64,000 bases of DNA from JAOAPG01 sp963791575 (GTDB lineage: Bacteria > Acidobacteriota > Terriglobia > Terriglobales > Acidobacteriaceae). Under the pieces are notes generated by a model. It did no database searches. It was not told the origin of the DNA and saw nothing but the letters and a program-made list of their open reading frames with translations. Within the stretch, counting starts at the first letter, position 1; the number at the start of each line of letters is the position of its first letter. Both the position numbers and the translations under genes were made by a program. Below, piece by piece: positions 16,959-24,359 of the stretch. The stretch is from the NCBI GenBank assembly GCA_963791575.1, contig CAWBSY010000021.1, forward strand, positions 1-64,000, read 5' to 3'.

Positions 16959-18290
16959 CTATGGACGCAAACTTTCATCTAATGCGGTCAAGGTCAAATC
17001 AATGTCCGCTTCGGTGTGGGCAGCGGAAATCGAAAGCTGCTTCACCTCAACCGGAAAGAAATAAATTCCCTTTTCCACCATGCGGAGCCGCATCTTCAAG
17101 TCGCGAGCAAAATCGTGGTTCGAGGCAAGGTCATGCCAATCGCGAGGCTCATGATCCATGAAATAAATGCAGAAAGCCGAACCCTGGCGAGCAACCAAAC
17201 CTGCAATGCCGCGAGACTGAAGTATGGATTCGATTCCAGTTTGCACGCGCTGTCCCAACTGTTCGAGCTTCCGATAAATCTCTCCGTTCCCCTCCAGCAA
17301 GCGCTCGATGGTTGCAATCGCGGCCGCAACGGAAATGGGATGTCCATTATAGGTGCCGGCCACGAAGGGCCGCTTGGCGGGATCGGGATCGGCGATTTGT
17401 CCCATCAGATTACGTCTTCCGACCAGGGCTGAAATCGGAAAGCCATTGGCCATCGCTTTGGCAAACACCGCCAAATCGGGCTTCACACCGCCGAGTTTGC
17501 TGTATCCACCGACCGAATAGCGGAAACCGGTTTTCACTTCGTCGAAAATCAAAATGAATCCGTATTTTTCTGCCAGATTTCGCAGTCCCTGTAAGTAGCC
17601 CGGCTGTGGCTTTAGAATTCCTACGTTTTGCAGAATCGGTTCCGTAATCAACGCGGCCACGGGATAACGCTCGCATACATAGCGCACGGATTCGAGATCG
17701 TTAAAATTTATTGGATGTACCAATTGCTGATGGGCCACCGGAACGCCAACGCCTAACGGAATATATTTGTACTCACCCGGCGAAACTCTGGGACCAATCT
17801 TTTCCAACGGGGTCAGGACATTGCAGGCGACGTCATTGTGGGAACCGTTGAATCCGCCTTGCATCACAATGACATGGTCGCGACCCGTGACACCGCGCGA
17901 CAGCCGAATGGCAGCCATGGTGGCTTCGGTGCCGGTATTCAGGATTTGCGCCAGTTCGCAGACTTCGATGTTTTCACACATGAGTTCGGTGAGACGGCCT
18001 TCGAGCGAATTCGTGCCGCTACCACAGAGACTCAGTCCGCGCTTTAGAACTTCTTCCACGGCCTCATTTACGCGTTTGTCGTTGTGGCCCAGAATGGCCG
18101 GGGCAAATGCGGCGTGGTAATCGAGATAGCGATTTCCGTCTGCATCCCACATATACGCGCCGTCAGCACGTTCGAAAGCCAGCTCGGGCTCTACCCTGCG
18201 AGGCAAAGACATCACTCCGCCAGGAATGTATTTGCGGTTGTGCGCGAAGATGTCTTTCGATTTCGCGTGCGTTTGTTGCAGTGTCTCCAT
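16959..18290 (-). CDS. Class III aminotransferase, glutamate-1-semialdehyde-aminomutase-like
   Basis: A 443-residue PLP-dependent enzyme of aminotransferase class III. Seen: the N-terminal KYIPGGVMSLPRRVEP, FERADGAYMWDADGNRYLDY, the glycine-rich LNTGTEATMAAIRLSRGVTG, the PLP-binding Asp in LIFDEVKTGFR, the Schiff-base lysine in VFAKAMANG, and GTYNGHPISVAAA. The nearest named relative is HemL, but in a catabolic operon with MFS, uxuA and a lactonase it more likely acts on an amino sugar acid or amine. I prefer ATG 18290 because GGAGGA lies 7 nt upstream; alternatives are 18305 and 18335, the latter overlapping the upstream gene. Substrate not determinable. Presence of an aminotransferase hints at a nitrogen-containing ligand in the system. 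Confidence 0.87.
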   Translation of the reverse strand: METLQQTHAKSKDIFAHNRKYIPGGVMSLPRRVEPELAFERADGAYMWDADGNRYLDYHAAFAPAILGHNDKRVNEAVEEVLKRGLSLCGSGTNSLEGRLTELMCENIEVCELAQILNTGTEATMAAIRLSRGVTGRDHVIVMQGGFNGSHNDVACNVLTPLEKIGPRVSPGEYKYIPLGVGVPVAHQQLVHPINFNDLESVRYVCERYPVAALITEPILQNVGILKPQPGYLQGLRNLAEKYGFILIFDEVKTGFRYSVGGYSKLGGVKPDLAVFAKAMANGFPISALVGRRNLMGQIADPDPAKRPFVAGTYNGHPISVAAAIATIERLLEGNGEIYRKLEQLGQRVQTGIESILQSRGIAGLVARQGSAFCIYFMDHEPRDWHDLASNHDFARDLKMRLRMVEKGIYFFPVEVKQLSISAAHTEADIDLTLTALDESLRP

Positions 18291-18321
18291 TCGTAAATCC
18301 TCCATAGTCAAAATCTTCGAT

Positions 18322-19707
18322 TCAAACCATTTCATGAAGCAAACGTAAACCTTCGGCGATTAGCGTTTCCGCCGCATCTGGCGAGAAGGGAGAAGCGTCG
18401 ATTTCATACCCTCCCTCTTCGAACGCTTGCCTCGTCGGTAGATAACCAAATCCACCATTGGAATATCCCGAAAATAGCGTGTGAGGAAAAGGAGAATCAG
18501 CGACGATGCGCTGGGAAATTTCGAGGAACGGCTCGCCCTGACAAGAGAGGAGCGCCAGCGGCCCGATGCGAATACATTGCAGGTCCCAATTAGCCGTCGT
18601 TTTTCCTGCGTACGACTTCGCCATGTCCGCTTGCCAATTCGCCTGGGTGGAGCGCGCGGTTGCGGCCCTGACTTCCTCGACGGCGCCGCGCTGGCGCAAG
18701 TCCATCAGGTCTTCGCGACATTTTTTAGCTTCCGCTTCCAACGCTTCGAGCGGCCGCAACTTTCGCAAAGGCAACGGCACGCTGCGACGCATCACGCGCA
18801 ACACAGGGGCTGCGGGCTCCTGTGGCTCGTCTTCATAAAGTGCAATCGGCGCACCGGATTGCAATACGCCGGCAAATTGTTGGCGACGCGGCAGGGTATC
18901 CAGATTCACCGCGACGCTGGCGGCCTCAAGGCCGAGGACTTTTCCCGCGCGACGGTATTTGCTCAAGTCGCCGGTGTAGCCCGCTCGCGGACCGATGTCG
19001 CCGGCTGCTCCCTGGAGAAATAAGCAGGTTCCGCCGACCTGCTGCTCAACAGCTTTCCGCATGGCACCGGGATAATCAGGAGTGAACCACTGATTCTGCC
19101 AGGCCATGATCGTGGGATGGCAAGCGTAGTGAACTATGACAGCCACCGGCTGTTCACTCAAATCGTCAAAGCGGACAACGGTCACCGTGTGGTCAACGTT
19201 TCCGTTCTCGTTGCGCCCCGATACTCGAACCCCTTCGGGCGTCAGGCAACGGCGATTCACATTGATGTCGCACGTTCCACTCCCCACAGCGAAACGAACA
19301 GGATAAAGATTCTGTTGCGCTTGCCAGGCTGCACCGGCAATGCGCTCAGGCAAACTATTGAGAAAAGCGAGCGCCATCTCGAGCCCTTCACTGATCGTTG
19401 CCAGCCGAAATGTGTTCGGGCCTGAATGCGTATGCGAACAGGAAAATCGGATGCGGTCACGATCAATCCGCGTGACGGATTCAATTGCATCGATGATCTT
19501 GTTGGTCCACTCTGCATCGAACCCGATCGCATCGGCGTCCACAACGATCGCCATCCCGTGGTCATCGGAGAGCGCGAGTGCCGTGGCATAAAACGGCATA
19601 TCCGCACCCAATCCACGCTGATGGGTCTGGGCTCCCCAACCGCCCTGGGGAGTCCCGGGAGCGGGAGTCAGGTCGGCGCGTCCCACACCAGCCCGCAGGT
19701 AAGCCAT
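18322..19707 (-). CDS. Neutral/alkaline ceramidase N-terminal-domain-like hydrolase
   Basis: A 461-residue protein with the fold signature of the neutral ceramidase N-terminal domain: AGVGRADLTPAPG at the start, the zinc-site HTHSGP at residues 92-97, and HYACHPTIM plus DYPGAMRKAVEQQ and FLQGAAGDIGPR further on. It lacks the C-terminal immunoglobulin-like domain of true ceramidases and has no signal peptide, so it is a cytoplasmic zinc amidase or esterase-like protein rather than a ceramidase. Such shorter homologues are frequent in carbohydrate loci of Acidobacteria and Planctomycetes (family knowledge). It is the first gene of the 19707-12486 operon; a GGAAAGGG ribosome-binding site precedes the ATG. 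An amide-cleaving role next to an aminotransferase is an attractive but unproven idea. Confidence 0.8.
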   Translation of the reverse strand: MAYLRAGVGRADLTPAPGTPQGGWGAQTHQRGLGADMPFYATALALSDDHGMAIVVDADAIGFDAEWTNKIIDAIESVTRIDRDRIRFSCSHTHSGPNTFRLATISEGLEMALAFLNSLPERIAGAAWQAQQNLYPVRFAVGSGTCDINVNRRCLTPEGVRVSGRNENGNVDHTVTVVRFDDLSEQPVAVIVHYACHPTIMAWQNQWFTPDYPGAMRKAVEQQVGGTCLFLQGAAGDIGPRAGYTGDLSKYRRAGKVLGLEAASVAVNLDTLPRRQQFAGVLQSGAPIALYEDEPQEPAAPVLRVMRRSVPLPLRKLRPLEALEAEAKKCREDLMDLRQRGAVEEVRAATARSTQANWQADMAKSYAGKTTANWDLQCIRIGPLALLSCQGEPFLEISQRIVADSPFPHTLFSGYSNGGFGYLPTRQAFEEGGYEIDASPFSPDAAETLIAEGLRLLHEMV

Positions 19708-19762
19708 TTTCCCTTTCCGCTTATCCGATCAAAGATTGGTCGCAGATGGCGTTCTGGTCGCA

Positions 19763-19791
19763 AATATAATTCATAATGAAACTATATACAA
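19763..19791 (-). promoter_or_regulatory. Putative promoter of the 19707-12486 operon with a palindrome in its spacer
   Basis: On the minus strand: TTGTAT (19786-19791), a 17-bp spacer, and TATATT (19763-19768). The spacer contains the inverted repeat TTCA-taa-TGAA (19770-19780), where a bound protein would block RNA polymerase. It resembles the TTCA-N4-TGAA sites seen elsewhere in the window but with a 3-bp centre. Weaker evidence than for the other promoters. Confidence 0.4.
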
Positions 19792-19854
19792 CTAATAAAT
19801 CGAGATATACAGGGGCTTAAGTGATAACATGAATTAATTCTGGGCTACCCATCA

Positions 19855-20841
19855 ATGCATCCAACTCACCCTGTTAAGCCAAAGGTTTTTGTCGCGCGTC
19901 CGATCCAACAATCAGTAATCGACCGGGTCGCTGAACGTTGCGAAGTCCGAGTTCACGCCGCCGATGCTCCTATGAGCGCCGCCGAGTTGGGTAAGGCCAT
20001 CGCTGATGTCGATGGATTGATGTCGGTCGGTGGCAACATCAATGAAGAACTCCTGGCTGGCGCGCCGAGGCTTCGCATGATTGCAAACATCGGTGCGGGA
20101 TATGACACGATCGATGTGACCGCATGTTCGCGGCGGAAGATTTTAGTGAGCAATACGCCTGACGTGCTGACCGAATCCACGGCGGACATGGCGTTTGCCC
20201 TGCTGCTGGGCGCGAGCCGGCATCTTCTCCAGGCAGACTCTTACGTTCGCCATGGATCATGGAAGTACGGATTGTGGAATCTGCTATGGGGCACCGAACT
20301 CACTGGCAAGACGCTCGGCCTTTATGGCTTTGGACGCATTGGTCAAGCCATGGCACGAAGAGGTCGCGGTTTTTCCATGCGGATTCTCTATCACGCGCGT
20401 CATCGCGTTGACGCCAAACTTGAAAGTGAAGTTGGGACCGAGTTCGTGGATTTCAAAACCCTGTTGCGTGAATCGGATTTTTTAAGCCTGCATGCGCCGC
20501 TCAATCAGGAAAGCAACCGCGCCATTGGCACTGCGGAACTTTCGCTGATGAAGCCGGGAGCGTTTCTTATTAATACTGCTCGAGGGAAGATCGTGGACGA
20601 GGCGGCTTTGGTGCAAGGACTGAAATCGGGACAACTCGCTGGAGCAGGTCTTGATGTCTTCGAAAATGAACCACAAATCCATCCCGAATTGCTGGGCATG
20701 GAAAATGTCGTTCTGGCGCCGCACATTGGGAGTGCGACATCAGAGGCGCGACTCCGTATGGCGCTACTGGCTGCGGAAAATCTTTTGGCGGCGTTCGACG
20801 GCCGTCGGCCGCCGAACCTTCTCAATCCCGAAGTGATCTAG
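19855..20841 (+). CDS. D-isomer-specific 2-hydroxyacid dehydrogenase (glyoxylate/2-ketogluconate reductase type)
   Basis: A 328-residue NAD(P)H-dependent reductase of 2-keto acids. The Rossmann motif GLYGFGRIG lies in the middle, with the catalytic Arg in INTARGKIVDE, Glu in DVFENEPQIH and His in LAPHIGSATSEAR, so the catalytic triad is complete. Length is typical for GhrB/TkrA-type enzymes that act on glyoxylate, hydroxypyruvate or 2-ketogluconate. It is transcribed alone on the plus strand, divergent from the 19707 operon with 147 bp between, and converges on the SDR at 20838: both stop codons fall in the palindrome CTAG (20838-20841). In the locus it could reduce a 2-keto sugar acid or a C2/C3 cleavage product. 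Confidence 0.9.
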   Translation: MHPTHPVKPKVFVARPIQQSVIDRVAERCEVRVHAADAPMSAAELGKAIADVDGLMSVGGNINEELLAGAPRLRMIANIGAGYDTIDVTACSRRKILVSNTPDVLTESTADMAFALLLGASRHLLQADSYVRHGSWKYGLWNLLWGTELTGKTLGLYGFGRIGQAMARRGRGFSMRILYHARHRVDAKLESEVGTEFVDFKTLLRESDFLSLHAPLNQESNRAIGTAELSLMKPGAFLINTARGKIVDEAALVQGLKSGQLAGAGLDVFENEPQIHPELLGMENVVLAPHIGSATSEARLRMALLAAENLLAAFDGRRPPNLLNPEVI

Positions 20842-21632
20842 TGATTGACGCGAGGCAACGCCCGAGTCGCACCGGTCGAAATGCCTCCGTCGACAAGTAA
20901 TGTTTGACCGGTGACATAGCGGCTGCACTCAGCCGCGAGAAACACGACTGCGCCATCCAGGTCATGAGGCTCGCCAGACCTTTTTACTGGGATGCGATCC
21001 AACAAGTAATCGACCCACTCGCGATCTTCGAAAAGAATTCCGTTGACGTCGGTGCGAAACCAGCCCGGAGCCAGACAATTTACAGTAATGCCATACCTAC
21101 CCCAATCGTCCGCAAGACTCATGGTCAACTGGCGGACACCTCCGCGACTCGCACCATACGGACCAAGCCCGGCGAAACCCGCGACGCTGGTGACTGAACC
21201 AATATTCACGATTCGGCCGTACTGACGTGGGATCATCCGACGGGCCACCGCTTGAGCCACAAAAAAACTGCCGCGCAAATTCGTATCCAGAATCAGGTTC
21301 CAATCATCCCAGGTGACGTCCACTGCCGGTTTTCGAACATTGCATCCCGCGTTGTTCACTAGGATATCGAGATGACCGAAAGCGTCTTCCGCGGCCGCGA
21401 CCATCTGCGTTATGCTGTCCTCGCTACGAACATCGAGTTCGAGACTTACAACTTTCCGGCCCAGAGATTTAATCTCCGCTGCGAAATCCGCGAGGCTGTC
21501 ACGATTCCGACTGGTCAGTACAAGGTCGGCCCCCGACTTTGCCAGGGCGCGAGCCATGTACTGGCCGAGCCCCCGACTGGTCCCGGTGACGATAGCTACG
21601 CGGCCGCTCAAATCAAATACTGCATCATTCAT
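20838..21632 (-). CDS. SDR oxidoreductase, gluconate-5-dehydrogenase-like, with Arg in place of the catalytic Lys
   Basis: A 264-residue short-chain dehydrogenase. Seen: TGTSRGLG for cofactor binding, ILVNNAGCN, RIVNIGSVTSVAG, and the C-terminal GQTLLVDGGIS. The overall sequence (YGITVNCLAPGWFRTDVN) resembles 5-keto-gluconate/gluconate 5-dehydrogenases. The active-site motif is YGASR rather than YxxxK, so the invariant lysine that binds the ribose and lowers the Tyr pKa is arginine. It is the last gene of the ten-gene 33214-20838 operon, 7 bp after the PIG-L gene. It might interconvert keto and hydroxy sugar acids, if the Lys to Arg change is tolerated. Confidence 0.88.
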   Translation of the reverse strand: MNDAVFDLSGRVAIVTGTSRGLGQYMARALAKSGADLVLTSRNRDSLADFAAEIKSLGRKVVSLELDVRSEDSITQMVAAAEDAFGHLDILVNNAGCNVRKPAVDVTWDDWNLILDTNLRGSFFVAQAVARRMIPRQYGRIVNIGSVTSVAGFAGLGPYGASRGGVRQLTMSLADDWGRYGITVNCLAPGWFRTDVNGILFEDREWVDYLLDRIPVKRSGEPHDLDGAVVFLAAECSRYVTGQTLLVDGGISTGATRALPRVNH

Positions 21633-21639
21633 AAATCAA

Positions 21640-22386
21640 TCACGCCCTCGACTTGCGCTCGCTACGTACCGGCAGCGCACCCGGAAGATAGTGCTCACGA
21701 AATGTTCTTCCCCATCGGTAGCTGGGACGAAACGCTTCCGCCATTTTGCAATCGGCTTGTAGTCCGCGGAACTTGGCGGGGATTTCGAGAAAAGCTTCCA
21801 GCTCGTAACCAAAAATATTCTTCATCCAACTATTCTGGCTGACGTGCTGCGCGACCATTTTTACTTTCGTGGCAAATGTTTCTGTGATATCGACATAGAG
21901 TTCTGGTTCAAATCCCACCCCAGCTGGGGTGTCCATGAAATACACATGCGGTATTTTGGGAGGAGCGAACGCAGCGGACGCAGTTTTGATATTGCGAACG
22001 CCCGCCATGTGAATGCACTCGTCAACGATCATGCCGGAGATCGAGTGGTCCGGGTTATAGTCCTGCCGCCAATGACAGATGACGACTTCGGGTTTCGCCT
22101 GGCGAAAGGCTTCGATGAATGCCAGCCGTGATTCGCGGGTATCGAAAAGAAATTCATCGTCGAAATCCAGCCAGATGAGTTTGGCCCCGATGACCGCTGC
22201 AGCATTGGCTGCTTCTTTATGGCGAATGGCCGCGATTTTTTTCGGTGGCAGCGTGGCAGATCCTACGTTGCCGTTCGTGGCCACGCAAAAAAACACCTGA
22301 TGACCTTGCTTGGCATATAACGCCGCGGTCCCGCCGCAGAAAAGTTCGATGTCGTCAGGATGAGCGCCTACGAAAAGTACATTCAT
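21640..22386 (-). CDS. PIG-L/LmbE-family deacetylase
   Basis: A 248-residue zinc-dependent N-deacetylase-like protein of the PIG-L family (relatives remove acetyl from GlcNAc in lipids, mycothiol or antibiotics). The zinc motif AHPDD (residues 8-12, GAHPDDIELFCGG) and the second motif HWRQDYNPDHSISG with its His ligands are present. The ATG at 22386 is supported by GGAGAAAC just upstream and by the family N-terminus MNVLFVGAHPDD; a longer frame starting at 22485 overlaps the enolase gene. Penultimate gene of the operon. A deacetylase here suggests that the glycan or its fragments carry N-acetyl groups, in agreement with the aminotransferase in the neighbouring operon. Exact substrate unknown. 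Confidence 0.88.
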   Translation of the reverse strand: MNVLFVGAHPDDIELFCGGTAALYAKQGHQVFFCVATNGNVGSATLPPKKIAAIRHKEAANAAAVIGAKLIWLDFDDEFLFDTRESRLAFIEAFRQAKPEVVICHWRQDYNPDHSISGMIVDECIHMAGVRNIKTASAAFAPPKIPHVYFMDTPAGVGFEPELYVDITETFATKVKMVAQHVSQNSWMKNIFGYELEAFLEIPAKFRGLQADCKMAEAFRPSYRWGRTFREHYLPGALPVRSERKSRA

Positions 22387-22405
22387 TCCAGTTTCTCCGT
22401 CCAAA

Positions 22406-23551
22406 TCATGATTCAGTAATGCTGATTCCCTGCGATAGCCGGCGAATGCCGTCCACACTCCACTTGAACCCGTAGCCGGGGCCATCCGGAATTCGCAGGA
22501 GGCCTTCAGAATCGAGCTTCAATGGAGTTTCAAACACATCGTCCATATAAGGTTCGGGAGTGAGGAACTCGACCCAGCACGCATTCCCTGCCGCCGCTAC
22601 CAGATGCAAATCAGCAGCCAGTCCGACGCCAGTGTTCCAACCATGCGGCACCACCATGATGCCGTGATCGTCGGCATACTGGCCGATGCGATGCTGCTCC
22701 GTAAGTCCGCCCACTTTTGTGACATCGGGTTGAAGATAATCAACTGCACGGCGTTCGATCCACGGCAGAAATGATTGGCGGCGAGTCAGCACTTCTCCGG
22801 ACGCAATCTTTACCGGCGATTGGCGCGTCAATTCAACAAAGCCGTCAATATCATCGGGACGCAGCGGCTCTTCAAACCAGGTGACCTGATAATTGGCGAG
22901 CATGCGGCTTTTTTCCAGCGCCCATTTATAGCCATGCGGCCAGAAGGCATCGGAGGCGCCGGCATCCACCATGAGCTCACAATCTGGGCCGATAGTCTCA
23001 CGCGCAGTCCGGACGATCGCTTCATCGGTGGCGTCATCGCGACGGCCGAATGGCCCCCAGCCAATTTTGAAAGCACGAAAGCCACGCTGTATGGTGCTTT
23101 GCAACTTAACCTTCAATTTTTCAGGTTCGTCCATCAACATCGAGGCATAGGGTCTGATACGATCTCGAAGTTTTCCACCCAACAAGCGATGGATCGGTTG
23201 CTGCGTCACTTTGCCGAGAACGTCCCAGAGCGCCATGTCAATTCCGCTGATGGTGTGAGTCACGGCCCCGCCGCGGCCCTGCCAAAACGTATTCTGGTGC
23301 AATCGTTCAGTCGTCGCTGCAGGATCGATCGCTGATGCACCTTCATACAGCGGCCGTAGAAATTTGAGGGCGCCTTCGACAAGCGGGGCCGAGGTATAAA
23401 CGCTCCCCAGAGAAGCGATGCCAGTGTCCGTAAGCACTTCGACCAGTGTCCTGGTCTGTTCCAGATCGCCGAAACGATGCGGCCAATCGCCATAGGCTTT
23501 CCCATAGAGCGGGATGGCCCGAATGCTTTTAATCTTGATCGAATCTGTCAT
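22406..23551 (-). CDS. Enolase-superfamily sugar-acid dehydratase (mandelate racemase subgroup), copy 1
   Basis: A 381-residue enzyme with the capping domain plus modified TIM barrel of the mandelate racemase/muconate lactonizing group. Metal ligands are Asp196 (MVDAG), Glu227 (WFEEP) and Glu253 (ASGE). The base motif is FKIGWG with a single Lys162, and the opposite catalytic His is His303 in VPHGWNTGVG. It abstracts the proton alpha to a carboxylate, normally giving a 2-keto-3-deoxy acid. The KxGW motif and HGxxT motif are shared with the copy at 29362 in the same operon. No strict match to a named dehydratase is claimed; rhamnonate-, fuconate- or galactonate-type substrates are possible. 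Confidence 0.9.
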   Translation of the reverse strand: MTDSIKIKSIRAIPLYGKAYGDWPHRFGDLEQTRTLVEVLTDTGIASLGSVYTSAPLVEGALKFLRPLYEGASAIDPAATTERLHQNTFWQGRGGAVTHTISGIDMALWDVLGKVTQQPIHRLLGGKLRDRIRPYASMLMDEPEKLKVKLQSTIQRGFRAFKIGWGPFGRRDDATDEAIVRTARETIGPDCELMVDAGASDAFWPHGYKWALEKSRMLANYQVTWFEEPLRPDDIDGFVELTRQSPVKIASGEVLTRRQSFLPWIERRAVDYLQPDVTKVGGLTEQHRIGQYADDHGIMVVPHGWNTGVGLAADLHLVAAAGNACWVEFLTPEPYMDDVFETPLKLDSEGLLRIPDGPGYGFKWSVDGIRRLSQGISITES

Positions 23552-23560
23552 GTATGTTTC

Positions 23561-24328
23561 TCAGAACTTGATGGTGAGTCCCCCATCGACCACCAACACA
23601 CTTCCAGTGCAATAACTGTTTCGCGGATTGGCGAAAAATAAAGCAGCCTCGGCAATTTCCTCGGGAGTGCCCGGCCGCATCAGCGGGAGTCGAGGACGTT
23701 TCGGATTGACGAAAAACTCTTTGAACCACTCGCTCTCAAATTCGTTTGAACCCATCGCATAACTCATGGGCGTTTGCACACAACCAGGCGCTACGACATT
23801 TACCAGGATTCCATGTTCCGCCCACTCCACCGCGAGTTGCCGCCCGAGCTGATTCAGCGCTGCCTTGGCCATTGCGTAGTGAGTGCTCCCCGGTTCGGCG
23901 AGGGCACTTAATATCGAAGAAATAATGACAATTCGGCCGCCTTTGCCTTGCCGGATCATCTTCTGTCCGGCGGCGCGGCAAGCCAGAACGCCTCCCCACA
24001 TGTTGACTTCGACCATCTCCCGCCAACGTGCAAGCGGATCGGACAGTAAATCGATGGGATAACTGATCCCAGCGTTCGAAATCAGAACATCTAGCTGAGG
24101 AATTTCCTCGATCAGGTTTTGTATCTGTTCCTGCTGCGTCACGTCACAAGTACGCCATATGCATTGCGGCCCAATCTCTTCGGCTGTTCGTTTCAATGAA
24201 TCGAGATCGACGCCCGCGATCCAGACCGCTGCGTCTTCTTCCATAAAGCGAATCGCCGTGGCCCGGCCGATTCCTGTCCCGCCACCGGTGATCAGACACG
24301 TTTTACCTGTAAGCAGCATGGCGGGCAT
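23561..24328 (-). CDS. SDR-family oxidoreductase
   Basis: A 255-residue classical short-chain dehydrogenase with TGGGTGIG, VLISNAGIS in place of NNAG (Ser for the first Asn), HYAMAK as the YxxxK active site, and the C-terminal SVLVVDGGL. AGVDLDS after beta-2 has an Asp that favours NAD. Lies between the CocE-type hydrolase and enolase copy 1 with 10-30 bp gaps, so it is co-transcribed. Likely oxidises or reduces a hydroxyl of a sugar or sugar acid made by its neighbours. Substrate unknown. Confidence 0.9.
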   Translation of the reverse strand: MPAMLLTGKTCLITGGGTGIGRATAIRFMEEDAAVWIAGVDLDSLKRTAEEIGPQCIWRTCDVTQQEQIQNLIEEIPQLDVLISNAGISYPIDLLSDPLARWREMVEVNMWGGVLACRAAGQKMIRQGKGGRIVIISSILSALAEPGSTHYAMAKAALNQLGRQLAVEWAEHGILVNVVAPGCVQTPMSYAMGSNEFESEWFKEFFVNPKRPRLPLMRPGTPEEIAEAALFFANPRNSYCTGSVLVVDGGLTIKF

Positions 24329-24359
24329 CCCTTCGCAAGTTCATTTTCCACAACACTTT

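Noticed and set aside
18322..19707. True ceramidase
   Set aside because: It has only the N-terminal zinc-domain signature, no signal peptide and no C-terminal immunoglobulin-like domain, and lies in a sugar-acid operon.
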